Shown here piece by piece: positions 14,319 through 26,777 of a stretch of 64,000 nucleotides of DNA. Below the pieces are notes generated by a model. The model was not told the DNA's origin. It did no database searches and was given only the letters and a program-made list of their open reading frames with translations. Origin of the DNA: Perca fluviatilis (Eukaryota; Chordata; Actinopteri; Perciformes; Percidae); the NCBI RefSeq assembly GCF_010015445.1, contig NC_053116.1, positions 35,961,785-36,025,784 of the forward strand, in the 5' to 3' direction. Each line of letters opens with the position of its first letter. The stretch's first letter is position 1. The position numbers were made by a program, and so were the translations under genes.

Positions 14319-14445
14319 AGGGATGAGGTATGTTAGCAGTGTCAAAGCCGGATTGATTGGGTGCATTTTATTTAACAGATTGGAGTGAGTGAAAAGGTCA
14401 ACTCTGAGTGCAAGGCTGCCGTTCTACTCTGCCATTTCCTTGATT

Positions 14446-14446
14446 G

Positions 14447-14477
<31 letters not shown>

Positions 14478-14484
14478 CGCGCGC
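14446..14484. repeat. (TG)n/(CG)n alternating purine-pyrimidine tract
   Basis: TG repeat passing into gcgcgcgtgtgcgcgcgc, a sequence type that favours Z-DNA. Confidence 0.85.
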
Positions 14485-14592
14485 AGGTGTGGGAAAACGA
14501 ATGTTTAGACTAAATCAAAGCGCTCTTGTTGTTTTTTGTCAATCTTTTGTATATGCAGCTGCATCGAATCTGTCTTTGTTCATCATTCCACA

Positions 14593-14594
<2 letters not shown>

Positions 14595-14688
<94 letters not shown>
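14595..14688. repeat. (TG)n microsatellite
   Basis: Uninterrupted TG over 94 bp. Confidence 0.95.
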
Positions 14689-14690
<2 letters not shown>

Positions 14691-14791
14691 TGAGTGTGTC
14701 ATGCCCGTACCTGCTTGTCTGTTATCAGTCCATCTATCTGAAGCTTTGTGGTATGCAGCTCACCTGCAGTAAAATAACTCCCTCACACAAA

Positions 14792-14835
14792 CTGTGCCAA
14801 CACACACATATTTGTGTGTGTGTGTGTTGGCACAG
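14792..14835. repeat. hairpin with CA/TG arms
   Basis: The arm ctgtgccaacacacaca mirrors tgtgtgtgtgttggcacag, with a short AT-rich loop, so part of the CA tract sits in a perfect stem. Confidence 0.75.
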
Positions 14836-15055
14836 TGGAGACAGTTACTGAGTCCAGAACTAGTAGGTAGCACTAGGTAGTCAGCACATATTGGCACATA
14901 GAGGCACAGGAATGTATGTTGGCGCACGCAAGCACGCGCACACATACACACACACACACACGCACGCACACATTCACACTTCTCTTGACTAGTGTCTGCA
15001 AACAGGAAAGGTGAGTCACTCACCGTCTCTTTGCCCTTCTACTCATGCTTTCGGT

Positions 15056-15106
15056 GTGTATGTGTGTGTCTGTCTGTGTGTGTGTGTGTGTGTGTTTGTG
15101 TGTGTG
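15056..15106. repeat. imperfect (TG)n microsatellite
   Basis: TG repeat with tgtctgtctg and tttg interruptions. Confidence 0.85.
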
Positions 15107-15228
15107 CAGTCAGCACTCTCCCAGGCATGCAGTCACACGCACCCTTTCACGCACACACATTCGCGCACACTGCAAATCTATCCAAATCCACAGATGAAAC
15201 AGATGTCACTCCAACCGAAAAAACAACA

Positions 15229-15288
15229 GTGTGTGTGATGTGTGTGATGTGTGTGTGTGTGTGATGTGTGTGTGATGTGTGATGTGTG

Positions 15289-15319
<31 letters not shown>
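15229..15319. repeat. compound (TG)n/(GTGAT)n array
   Basis: TG runs broken by several gatgtgtgatg units. Confidence 0.85.
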
Positions 15320-15320
<1 letters not shown>

Positions 15321-15350
15321 CTGGCAGGTCACAGTGATCCCTGCTCTCTG

Positions 15351-15351
<1 letters not shown>

Positions 15352-15433
<82 letters not shown>
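15352..15433. repeat. (TG)n microsatellite
   Basis: TG repeat with one tt step. Confidence 0.95.
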
Positions 15434-15435
<2 letters not shown>

Positions 15436-15591
15436 GGTGACTCAGGTTTAGAGGATCATTCCCCCCGGGGTCTGCTTTGAATCTGTGTTGTCAGTTTAGT
15501 CTACACTTCTCCGCTAAAGCAATGGGTTTACCGGTTGTTGTGGCTACGGCTCTGGTCCCCCCCACCTGATTGGCTGCTTCCATCATCAACA

Positions 15592-15625
<34 letters not shown>
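15592..15625. repeat. (CA)n microsatellite
   Basis: CA repeat, opposite in strand to its neighbours. Confidence 0.9.
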
Positions 15626-15627
<2 letters not shown>

Positions 15628-16021
15628 GGTTTTTCAGTTTGCTGTGGCAACAAAGAGCTGAAGAACATACAGCAAGTACTTCAAGTGGCTCTGTAGATGC
15701 AGATTTCATCGACGGCTACGGATTCTTAGGGTTCAGTCTGGTCTAATGTGGATCTGTGGCCCTACTGGGATGTCGGATCATTTAAATGTTCTGGCGGCGC
15801 ATAAAGACCCCTCTTGCGGTACCCTACTGAACCCTTTTAGTTAGGAGTGTGTTCGGGAAGAGAGTGCTCTTTGAAAGCATGCTGCCCCGCCTCGCTCCCC
15901 CCATGGCTGCTGTGCTTTCGAACATGTTTGCTCCCCTCGGGCGCACACTTACTGTAAAACCAGTCCTTTTTAATTAAGACGGATTCCAGTGAGGAAAGAA
16001 GAGCAACTGCTACCCCCACAT

Positions 16022-16085
16022 CCAAACACACACACACACACACCCACACACACAAACACACAAACACACACAAACACACACATCC
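16022..16085. repeat. imperfect (CA)n array
   Basis: CA repeat with ccaca and aaaca interruptions. Confidence 0.85.
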
Positions 16086-16202
16086 TCACACATATAACCG
16101 AAACATCCTGTCGTTTGCTTTTCTTCCCTTTTCTTTTCCCTTCGCATAATCTTTCTTTTTTTTTTTTATCTTTTTCTGGAAGCTAGGGAGTTGTTCCTTC
16201 TC

Positions 16203-16204
<2 letters not shown>

Positions 16205-16261
<57 letters not shown>

Positions 16262-16268
16262 TGTGTGT
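16205..16268. repeat. (TG)n microsatellite
   Basis: TG repeat, last of the 14.2-16.3 kb cluster. Confidence 0.95.
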
Positions 16269-16320
16269 TTTGTCGCTATTAAATGACACACTGTTATAGA
16301 ATGTAGAGAGTTGCATGCAC

Positions 16321-16475
16321 TAGAGCTGCAAAGATTAATCGATTAGTTGTCAACTATTCAATTAATCGCTAAACTATTGTGATAATCGATTTAATCGGTT
16401 TAAGCAAAAAAAAACTTTATGAAAAAAGTAAGAATTCCCTGATTTTAAATATGATAAACATCACAATTCTATGCT
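16321..16475. mobile_element. truncated hAT-like MITE (same family)
   Basis: Left end tagagctgcaaagattaatc, then gattagttgtcaactattca and a second atcgatt block. Right part missing; C-rich simple sequence follows. Confidence 0.65.
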
Positions 16476-16559
16476 GTATTGATCCCCCCCCACCCCACCC
16501 CACCCCACCCCCACTGGTACCAAAGCCTCAGGTGAAGTTATGGGATGTCTTGGTTGTGG

Positions 16560-16880
16560 AAAAGGGCCATTAGTCAGCGGGGCTTCACCGTAATCTGCCC
16601 CCATTTTATTAACCACCACAACGATAAAAGCGAGGCTAAAGCAGTTGTTTGCCTCACCACCCACATTCTGAGCCAACGAGATGCCCCCCAGCTTATTACT
16701 GTCTATCCTCGCTCCGTCATAACACCCAGATCTCATCCAATTATGCTGATTCATGAGGCTTGACCTCAGCTCTGACCCGTGGTTTTAATATCGCCTCCCT
16801 CTGCCATTGATTGGACGGGGTTTAGGGTGTCTGTGGTTCCTCAGGAGCCAAACAAAATCACCCAAACATCATCTCTGTCT
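16560..16880. promoter_or_regulatory. candidate conserved non-coding element in intron 1
   Basis: Unique-looking block with ttttattaaccacc, gtcagcggggcttcaccgta, atccaattatgctgattcat, ccattgattggacggg and atcacccaaacatcatctc. No repeat or coding signal. Inferred from composition only. Confidence 0.25.
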
Positions 16881-17299
16881 TTTTTTTTATTTTTTTATTT
16901 TTAAATCCTCCACCCCCCCTCCCCCTCTGCATGGAAATGTGCAGTAATTGTCTCTTCTACTCTCACTTACGTGAAGTGTGTCTGTTTGGGTTGGCGCAAG
17001 GTTAGCTGTTGAGATTTTAATCTGCTCGGCGAGCCATCTGCCGCCGTCGTTGGGCTGCATATCTCGGGGATTAAATCACAGGCTGTGCAGCACGTGGGAT
17101 GTTCCTCGCACATGGTGAGAAACGCACGCACTCATCCAGCCACAACAAACAACAACAACAAGAACCGCGCTGACAAAAGACTGCAAATGCCGCCGAGGCG
17201 CTCACATGAAGCGCGCACATGTTCAGCAATGCAGGAGCGGAGGAGAATGTGGGCCACTGCCACTTCCCCTGCAGCTCACATTGCCAAACGACTCTCCAT

Positions 17300-17420
17300 C
17301 GCCCGCAGCTGAAGGCCCTGATTACCATTTTATTATGGCGTGTCATTATTCTGATGCTATCAATTGAAATGAATTGGCAGACAATTGATTTACAATAACC
17401 CTCTCCTCCTGCGCTTCGCT
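17300..17420. promoter_or_regulatory. candidate conserved non-coding element in intron 1
   Basis: Non-repetitive block with many homeodomain-like words: gattaccattttattatgg, gtcattattctgatg, tcaattgaaatgaattgg, acaattgatttac. This dense ATTA/CAATTGA composition, without TE features, is typical of developmental enhancers near ski-type genes. It is inferred from composition only. Confidence 0.3.
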
Positions 17421-17944
17421 GGCCCTCAGGGAGCCTCTGGTGCTCATTGATTCGTTCCTTCTGTCTGCTCTGTCTGACTGGCTGTAGCAGGCCTTCACCT
17501 ACCATAGGCTACCCTACTTCGACATGACAGAGAGTAGGTTTACTGCTGGACTTTCCAATACAGTCATCTGCTAATGGGACTGCCACCTATGGACAAATTG
17601 ATATCGATGTAATATCTGTGTCTGGTAGGGCTTTCCCAGCAAAAGATCCACTGGACCTTTTTTGAAGCTAGAATTGGGTTTAAGCAACATCCACACAATC
17701 CCAGACTTCATCAACAGACAATTCAAAGACACTGAGCTGAAAGATCCCAAAGAAAGCCTACCCCCCCCCCCCAAAAAAAAAAACTACAGCTGTCCTCGAT
17801 TAAAGAAAATCTAAGACAACTAACACTCATGTGATTTTGCTTACTATTAAGTTGATTTAATCGACGGAACTGTACAACTGAATTTCTCCACAAAGAGTCA
17901 TGCAAAAATGCCACTTTAGATCATTTAGATCATAGATTTAGATT

Positions 17945-18320
17945 AGGGGTGGGGGGGGAATCGATACAGCACAGTGTCGCGATATTTTCCGTGGCAATAC
18001 CGTATCGATACACAGACGCCAAGTATGGATCTTTTATTATATATGCGTTGCTCAGTGTGTCCACTTGCCAATCCCATTTTGCAGCAATAAAATTAAAGTG
18101 AGATGATCAAACAGAGAAATGTATCTCTTTAGATAAAACAGATGTTGACAAAGTTTCCTTTTGGGGACATAAATTGAAATTGGAAAAAATTTGAAGTTGG
18201 GAAAGAAAAAGTAATAAATTGCAATATATCGCAGAATATTGCAACATGTTATAAAATCGCAATAATATCGTATCGTGACGTAAGTATCGTGATGATATCG
18301 TATCGTGAGGCCCACCCCTA
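17945..18320. mobile_element. hAT-like element with 8-bp target duplication
   Basis: Left end aggggtggggggggaatcga, right end cgtgaggcccacccct. It is flanked by tttagatt at 17937-17944 and again at 18321-18328. The interior is rich in tatcgtatcgtg and gcgatat motifs, as in many fish hAT non-autonomous elements. No coding potential. Confidence 0.75.
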
Positions 18321-19933
18321 TTTAGATTTGCTTATAAGTTTCTTGGAAATACTGTAAGTCATTGAGCATGAAATAGCATAAAACATGACTAATCTACCAA
18401 GAGGGGGCAGCCCTACCGTAAACGACATCCGTACATTCAATAGAACATCAAAAATAAAGTACAAAATGGGATCTACCTGGAGCAGATTCTTGGTTTCTCG
18501 GTATCGTTCACTTTTGCACACAGACTGAACGAGTCCTGGGTGCACCTAGTGGACCTGTGAAAACACAATTTCATTTACAGAATTTCTGTATCTATTTCAT
18601 GAAGTAAATTGTCGTCAACTTTGATTTCAGTGTGTAGATAGAAGCACTTTATATGATTCAACAGGATATCATACAGTACAAGGACAGAACATCATGGGTA
18701 TGGATAGAACATCTTTCCTTTTTAGCTCACACATTGCTATTTTAACTTGTGTAGGCCCAAGCCGCAGCAGTCCGGCTGAGCTGGCATGTTTCTTAGAGTT
18801 GGGTGGCTGCTGGTAAAATCGCTCAACATGCTGATTGGAGCGAGAAGAAGAAGAAGAAAAAGGAAAAAAAAATACTCCCAGCTGACCATAGGGCATACAG
18901 AACATCATTAGTGCCAAGTGTCTGAAAGCTGTCGAAAAACGTTCCCGTCACAGCGCAACTGGAGTGCTCGCTAACAACCCAGACCATTATGCCGCCGCTC
19001 CCCGAGTACGCCAGCAGACCGAGCCCGGCACACATGGAGATGGGGCTTTTGGAACATGTAACACATGTGCAGTGGCAGCCATTTTCTCTCACCTCAGCGT
19101 GAAGAGTCTCAACGGAGAGTCTCTCACCTCAGGGGAAAATGTATGTGACAGTTTTGGGACTTTGCCCGGACAGTTTCTCCCCCTCTAAAATAACTTGTAT
19201 GGATGCAGCGGCGGATGGAGCTCACCATGCTCTCCGCCCCCTCCCCCTGGGGTAAATATTTCAAGTCTTTGCTGGAACTCCACTCTGCTCTGTTAATGAC
19301 TTGTAATTTTCCAGTTTCTCGCTGCAGCGTTACAGGAACAGCGCTGCCGTCTCTCAAGACCCAGCACTCAGCCTTGAGGAGGACATGACCTAATGTCTCT
19401 CGATGAAGCAGTTCCCTTTTTTTCAACTTGCGATTGCTGACTTCCTGTCTGACAGACTACCGTTTGCATATTTATTTATTTATTTTGGGGGGAGCCTCTC
19501 TGCATGTTTCAGTGGGTTGCAAGTGAGATGTGAAATGCTGATTAAACACTACAGTGCAAATGCTATATCAGGTGTAAGCCTTTGACAGATACTGTAAAGC
19601 TTTTAACTGATGGAAACAGCGCTAGCGCTAATCCTAATGCTACTCCTGCCTGATGTCCTGATGAGGTCTGATGATACTACAGTGTTTACTGTGGGATAGC
19701 TGGTTGTCACAGGCGGTTGGGATTGGCTGCCCAGACATCTGCCTGACTGCGTTGTGCTCTAAATGTGAAGGGAAGTGGAAAGGCTGTCTGCTGCCGCGCC
19801 AAGCAGGGGACTTCAACCTAAACCTACAGTATTTTCACAGCGTTCTGTGCTCTCTGTGGAATTCCTGTTTTAATATACTGTATATTATTTGGGGAAGTGA
19901 TGAAGTATAAGAGAACTTAAGAAATGCATCCAG

Positions 19934-20137
19934 AGCTGCGAAGATTCTTTGATTAATCGATTAGTTGTCGACTATTAAATCAGTCGCCAACTGTTTAATA
20001 ATCGATTAATCGCTTTGAGTCATTTTTTGAGTAAAAATTCTCTGATTCCAGCTTCTTAAATGTGAATATTGTTCTAGTTTCTTCTCTCCTCTGTGACAGT
20101 AAAGTGAATATATTCGAGTTGTGGACAAAACAAGACC
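19934..20137. mobile_element. truncated hAT-like MITE (same family as 32018)
   Basis: Starts agagctgcgaagatt, followed by gattaatcgattagttgtcg, ttcttctctcctctgtgac and ttgtggacaaaacaagac, all in the same order as the intact copy. The match stops about 200 bp in, and the tgcagccct end is missing. Confidence 0.75.
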
Positions 20138-20783
20138 TTGGTGAGGATTCTGTATCTGCTGTAACTAGCGTCATTGGTCCTGTCAGTAGAGCTCAACAGC
20201 AACCGCCCACTTTTTTAACAGCTCTGGTTCCAGAAGTGTTTTTCCCCATTAAATTGTTCCATTGACGTTTAAAAAAAATTGCTTATACAAAGAGTTTTAA
20301 GTCTGGAACCAAGCCAACCAGCTACGAGAGGAATCGTGACCATAAAACGTTTGATTCGGCACAACATTTTTTTTTTTTTTTGAAAAAGGCGAAGGTACAA
20401 GACTGCGTACAAAAACGATCGTAGACTTTTAAGGGTAGAAGCTCGCTCTGGCCGTTCCCGGATTCGCTGGTAAACATTTCAATGGTAACAACGAGTTGGA
20501 CCAATCAGAGACGTCGCTGTTAGGCTTAGGATTGTAGTATAGTGTAATATTTCTCCATAAGATCGCGAATAAAACGCGTTTTTCTTAAACGAAGGTCGAT
20601 TTCGTGCTTCTTGCTTTTACAGGAGCAGAAACTTTCTTTGACAACCTTGTAGCTCGTGGTCAGTCTACTCCGGATAGACATTACGGCTGATAATCAAAAT
20701 CCTTATGGAGAAAATAAATGTGTTTTTTACTTCCAGAACCACACTGTTGAGCGCTATACATTCTCTGCAGCCTGCATTATACA

Positions 20784-20784
<1 letters not shown>

Positions 20785-20846
<62 letters not shown>

Positions 20847-20852
20847 TATATA
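20785..20852. repeat. (TA)n microsatellite
   Basis: TA repeat with one C step. Confidence 0.95.
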
Positions 20853-21004
20853 GCTTAAAGTCATTGTTTAACATTTTACACAGCACACCTTGTTCATTTC
20901 ACCTCCCCCTCCCCCTTGTTTTCCCTGTCTCTCCACATAATAACACTCAAAGATCACAGCTTGCATCCCAGCAGCCCTCATGTGTGCGCGGTTGTTTCCC
21001 CATG

Positions 21005-21150
21005 TTAGATGATGGGCCCAGCGTAGTGCTCTAATTGACCCGCCAAGTCTGCAAATGCATTAGTGCGGCCATGCTTGGCCCACTTAATGCCCAACTACAA
21101 CAAACACAGCCATCAATAGATACAGCTGCATTTATAAAAAATTTTTATGC
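21005..21150. promoter_or_regulatory. candidate conserved non-coding element in intron 1
   Basis: Contains gctctaattgacccgcc, tgcaaatgcattag (octamer-like atgcaaat in reverse) and cagctgcatttataaaa. Non-repetitive, with low simple-sequence content. Confidence 0.25.
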
Positions 21151-22724
21151 AGCATAGAAGGGACCCACTGTGTTCAGTGGTTTGCCTAAAAAGCAGGCGG
21201 ACCCGGGGGGCGGCAGAGCCTGTCAGACCAGGGCCGGTGGCTAGTCATGGTGTCTGAAACAGCTGACAGGACGGCTGACCTAAACCTACCCCACAGACAG
21301 GAAGGAAAAGGAGTGTAGTCTCTGGGCGTCTGAGCTGAGGTCTCTCAAAGACTGGTTGTTTTGTGTACTTATTAATTGGGCAAGCAGTTAGAACATTTAC
21401 CGAGAACGTGCCTGGCTAAAGGGCAGCCTGTAAGCTTTACTTCCATTCATCTACCACTGGTGTTATCAGGTCTGAGACTATATTTTAGGATAGGAGCTAG
21501 TTAGAAATAACATTGTGAGTTGATCACTGTTTTCCCTAGGTTTGTGGAAGACTTAGGTGCCTGTATTTGGCGGGGGTTTTAAGGACCCTCCCTCAAGAAA
21601 ACGCTATGTTTTTCAATAGTAATAATAATTTTAAAAAAAAGAAGCAATTTCACATTATTTTAGACCCATTATTATTAATATATCTGTGTCTAAAATGCTG
21701 GACAAGCTAGAGCAGATAATAACTAAGAATGAAAAAACTGAAAGACAGAGCTTGCTAAAGAAGTCCACTGGGGACCGACTACAATCGTTAGATCTGGGAA
21801 AAGTCATTTAGTTTGTTCTGATGCTCACGTTGATTTTACATTCATTCGGCTTAGGTGGTGCCCAAAACGGCCCGGTGTGCTGCGTGTCTAACCCTTATAA
21901 TGCCAGGGAAAACCCCGGATTGCATTTCAAATATTAAACAATGCGAATCCAGAATTCCCTCCAGAATTGTATTGTATTGAGCGTGAAAGCAAGATTTAGA
22001 CCATAAACCAGGACCTGGAAATTGAAACTCTAGCTTCATATGCAACACATAGCCTATGTTTTGACTAAATCTCACCAGCTCAGTCGTTGCTACTACGTTT
22101 AAGTGTCGAAAACATTCACAGAGAATTGATTCTGCCCAACGGGATGTGTGCAGATCTGCGAGCGGCCGCCTCTCGAACGTATTCAGGAACTGAATTTGAC
22201 ATTTCAAAGAAGTATAGTATCGAATATATATATATATATCGAAGTATAGTATCGAAAGCAAAGACCAGCTGATCTAAAGCTAGAAACACTCACCCTCACG
22301 GTGTCTGTCGCGAGAACCTATACCCAGTGTTTAGTCTAACTACATGTAGTTTCCCTTCTACATTACATATGTCCAAAGCTTTGACCCTGCACACATGCTT
22401 CAATGCACAGAGCAAGACCAGCCATTACTCATTTGTGTCGGTGTCTTGTCTGCGAGGAAGGTGGATCCCTGGTTTTTAATCAGGGGGATTGAGCAGAAAT
22501 TGGCCCGGAGGATTTAACTATCATTGCTGACCCCTCTCTGGTGTCAAGCCCTCAAACGGCCCTAATCCCACCACATCCTGGCCCAACTGCTCGATCCCAA
22601 ACCGCGTCACCGGACAGTGCTTTAGCCAAAATGCGTCCAGTACAGGGAGTTGACTCTTATGGAAACGTGTTGCCAGCTCTTGTCACCATAGCGGACACTT
22701 CGACTGTCACTCAGGCGCTGCGCA

Positions 22725-23022
22725 ACGAATCAAATTTGAATCGCGATTACGATTTTGGCTCCTAATGATCACATAAACAGAATAATCGAGAAAAAAAAAA
22801 GAAGATTATTTTACACATTACGTTTCGCAAGAAAACTGTTTTGTGTTCTGATTTGGGGGGGGCAGGGGAGTTCATACGGGGAAAGTATGACGGGAAATAT
22901 CACAGTTCGAGGTGTTTTCACTGTTTAGTTCCATACATGTTCACATTCGTGTTAAATAATCCTTTAAATTTTAATATTGACCAAAATAATTGTGATTATG
23001 GTTTATTTTCAAGCAGCACAGG
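22725..23022. mobile_element. hAT-like fragment (reverse orientation)
   Basis: Contains aatttgaatcgcgattacga and, near its end, aaaataattgtgattatgg followed by caagcagcac. This is the mirror of the gctgctcgatta end seen at 24047. Confidence 0.45.
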
Positions 23023-23649
23023 GCACATGGGGGTTTGTGTGTGTGCGTGCGTCATAGCTAGAGTGCCAAAACACTACCTCTTCCTGAATTAGAAATACTA
23101 CGTGTTTTCCACTAGAATGTCTGCTCCACCCCATTCGCTGTTTACAGTTGACACAAGCTGTAAACACAGAGTCGCACATTACGGCTGAGCTGGGTAATCA
23201 CACGTTTATTCATTCACCGACTCCGAGCCAGTGACCTAGCTTGTTTACTACGGCTCATTACTCCTCCAGGTGCTCCTGTGGACGGGACTTGGACGTGGTT
23301 GTGAGAGGACCCTTAACAGACTCACACGTTGTTAGATTCACACCTTCCATTATCCCTCTAACGCAGCGCATCACCTTCGCTGGCTCGGAGTGCCAGAGGC
23401 TTGTTTATGTTATCAACGATTCAGTTACAGCGACTGAGTCACAGCGGACCACTCCGTCTGCGAAAATTATCATCCCCATGAGCCTTTTTATTTATATTGT
23501 AGCTGTATATGGAAGCATGAACTGAACTTGGGAGAAAAAAAAAAATCACACGAGTCCAGGCTGCTTCTCACTTGGTTGCACTACAGACCTCGTTCTTACC
23601 ATGCATATTATTCAGTTTGATTTCAACCACCTTATACATACTTGATAAC

Positions 23650-23940
23650 CTTTATTTATCCAGCTAAGTCGATTGAGAACAACTTCTCATTTGCAGTGAC
23701 GACCTGTCACATTCATAGCTGGACAACCACTGTCCAGTACAACCACAGTGTGATCTGCTGGCCACTGAGCAGCTCCACTGGAGCAGGTTGGGGTTGCTCA
23801 AGGGCACCTCAGTGGTGGTAATGAAGGAGGGACAAGCGCTGCTCTTTCACTTTCCCCCCACCCAGATTTTTTCCTGTCGGTCTGGGGATTGAACCGGTGG
23901 ACCCAAGCTCGCTTCTTTACCCACTAGGCTACCACTGCCT
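23650..23940. repeat. teleost interspersed repeat
   Basis: Contains ctttatttatccagctaag, gagaacaacttctcatttg, ttgctcaagggcacctcagt, ctggggattgaaccggtg and cccactaggctaccactgcc. These blocks are typical of a fish repeat whose end resembles a tRNA-like or LINE tail. Confidence 0.55.
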
Positions 23941-24046
23941 TATAAAGTTCCAGTCCTGATACCTGTTTTGGGTGGGCCTCAAATAATGACGGGTCTTCCT
24001 GAACAGGAGGTTGTGTTTTATAGTATTATTCACACATTCCAGAAAG

Positions 24047-24360
24047 TAGGGCTGCTCGATTATAGAAAAAAAAAATCATAATCACGATTTATTTTGGACA
24101 GTATTGAAATCCCGATTATTTAAGACGATTACTAATGGACTTTTGGAAAGATGTTGCATTCATTGAACTTAAAAAGCAGGGAAACAGTTAAACAAATCGA
24201 CAGTGAAAACACCTTGAACTGTAATATCTCCCTTGAATACTTTTCCCGTATGAACTTTTGTTGACAAAATACAAGAGTTTGCTTGCAAAACGTAACGTGC
24301 AAAAAATAGTTTAGCTCTATTACATTTGTTTTTGTGAGCCGGAATCCTAATCACGATTAA
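24047..24360. mobile_element. hAT-like fragment
   Basis: Left end tagggctgctcgattat, then aatcataatcacgattt and, 290 bp later, cctaatcacgattaaaattt. The right terminal repeat is not visible. Confidence 0.5.
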
Positions 24361-26114
24361 AATTTGATGTATATCATATACAACGTTCTGAGTGAAACAT
24401 GATCCTGAACAGTTCAGTCAACGATGGCAGCTCTTGTTAACTAGCTACACCAGCTAGTCCAGAGGGTTAATTACAGGTCAAGAAACGCAGTCAAATTGGC
24501 TCAAGACCCAGTCATGACCAGAAACACCCGAGATAACAAAAGTTCCCATTCAGTATTCTTCATAATGTTCATAGAGAGAGTCCAGTGTTTTCCCCCAGTG
24601 GCTGCCCACCGGATCTAAGCCACTAAGCCAATTCGGTTGCAAACTTTGATGTAGTCATATTTTCAAATCTCCAGTTAGCTTTTAGCCCTGACTTAACGTA
24701 CGGCCCTATGGAATCTGTCCCATTGTATTTTTTTAATTCTCAATTTCGCCGTTCCGTCCGTGATTCTGTTGTCACGGAGACTGTTGGGCTGTGACTGGCC
24801 CCAGCCGAGGCCCTTGTCACGGGGCTAAACAACTTCTTTTGGGGGAAACCCTGGAGTCAACTGTGATATTCTGTATATCACTCAGTACAGTTATACAACT
24901 CTGGGAAGAGCCATCTGTACTACCCCGAGACATCCCCCGTGTAAATACACATCTTTATTCATGCGCCATTTAATACAGCTTTATGATAAAAAGTTTAAGA
25001 TGTCATAATGGAATTGTCATTATTTAAGATGCATTGTAGCCACAGTATAACTGAGGCGGTGAATCACAGATGGCTCTATGTAGGGGAAATGCTGCGTCTT
25101 ACTCCAAAGAAGCAGATAATGGTGCCAGCTTTCAATGTCTCCCATGAGGCAGCATCTTTATTCCCCGGCCCCCCCCACCCACTGCAGCTGTAGGTGTCAG
25201 TGAGATAGAGACAGAGAAGGCCAGCTTTGAGGTTAAGAATGTAATTGGTGGTCTGTCCCGGGCACTGGTAGCGGAGGGCTCCAGGGATGAGGCTTTAGCA
25301 CGCGTAATGATGTCTGTAAGATGAGAGGGGATTTGACTGCGAGCCCCCGCCCTCCCTTAAATCCCCCCCTCATCCTCGGAGGATCCTTGCAAACTGAAAC
25401 CGCAAGGACACGCGGTGCACTGACAATACAGCGAACCCATTATTAGCCATTCGCCTGTCCCATTTGAGGAAGTCTACCCGGACCTCTCAGCCTATTAAAT
25501 GCAATGAACGTGAATGGGTAACGGTTGTGGACATGAGTAAGGAACACAAGTTACACTACTGCATGTCACATTCCAAACTGTAGCCTGACATCATTCCAGG
25601 GGAACGCAAACCTGTCCTAATCCTTTCAGATTAGTGAAAACTTCCTGTGTGTTTAAAGGATGTGGGTCTGGGAGCACCCAGTCATCACCCAGTCATCGGT
25701 TGTGTTTTGTGTCCATCTTAGTGCAGTTAAGAAGTGTTGAGAGTTTGTTGTAAGGTGTTGGGATGTGATTTATCATTATGGGATTTGGCCAGCCTCTGCA
25801 GCCTGGCTCTGCTGCAGCAAGCTCCTTTGATGTGGGGTCTTAGGCGGGTTCGCTTATTTTGGTGTCTTTGCATTTGTGTCTCTGTGTGTGTGTGTGTGTG
25901 TAAATAAGCATGAATTTTCAAACGATAGACTCGTGGGTGCGTGCATGCGCACGAGCGCATGCGTGTTTGCACAGAGCTCTTGGCTAGGTTGTCACATGTT
26001 AACCCTGGTGCAGCAGCCTGGACTGTACGGTACCCGAAATGCCTGCTTGTGTTCCAGTGCCCCGTCCGTAATACTTGGAAATCAAAGTGTCAGTTTGTGT
26101 ATATATGTGTGTAC

Positions 26115-26115
<1 letters not shown>

Positions 26116-26169
<54 letters not shown>
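26116..26169. repeat. (TG)n microsatellite
   Basis: Uninterrupted TG repeat. Confidence 0.95.
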
Positions 26170-26170
<1 letters not shown>

Positions 26171-26703
26171 CCGCCCGCCCTCCCCCCCAGTGCTATTTAT
26201 GTATTTGCTTAGCCATGCGACTTAACCCTTTCACAAGCAACCTCAACCTTAGGGCACGTTACACGCCAAGCAGAAATATGCCCTATGCCCCACATTTCCC
26301 GATCCTGCGCACACACGCACGCACACGCACAGACGCACGCACAGACGCACTTCTCCCCTCATTACCCATGACTCACATCTGGCCTCCTTTTTAAACGGGG
26401 CAGCCTTTTGCACCAAAGCAAGGAAAAGAGCCATCAGCAAATTCCTCCGCACTTGAGCCTACAGCCGTCTTCCAACTAGAATTATGAAAATATTCGATAC
26501 TATAACAGCAAGAACCATATAAACTGAACTACAGGCCTTTTTTGGATTTTCAACCACAAATAGAAACATGCGGCTGTACGGCTGAAGGAGCTGACGTTCA
26601 TCAGCAACAGTTATAATTATAAAGGTTTGGGTTGCCATCTAATATTATGAACTAGTAAGCATCAAGACATCTTTATATGAGATTGGACACACAATCACAA
26701 GTG

Positions 26704-26706
26704 ACA

Positions 26707-26773
<67 letters not shown>
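26704..26773. repeat. (CA)n microsatellite
   Basis: CA repeat with one cc step near its start. Confidence 0.95.
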
Positions 26774-26777
<4 letters not shown>

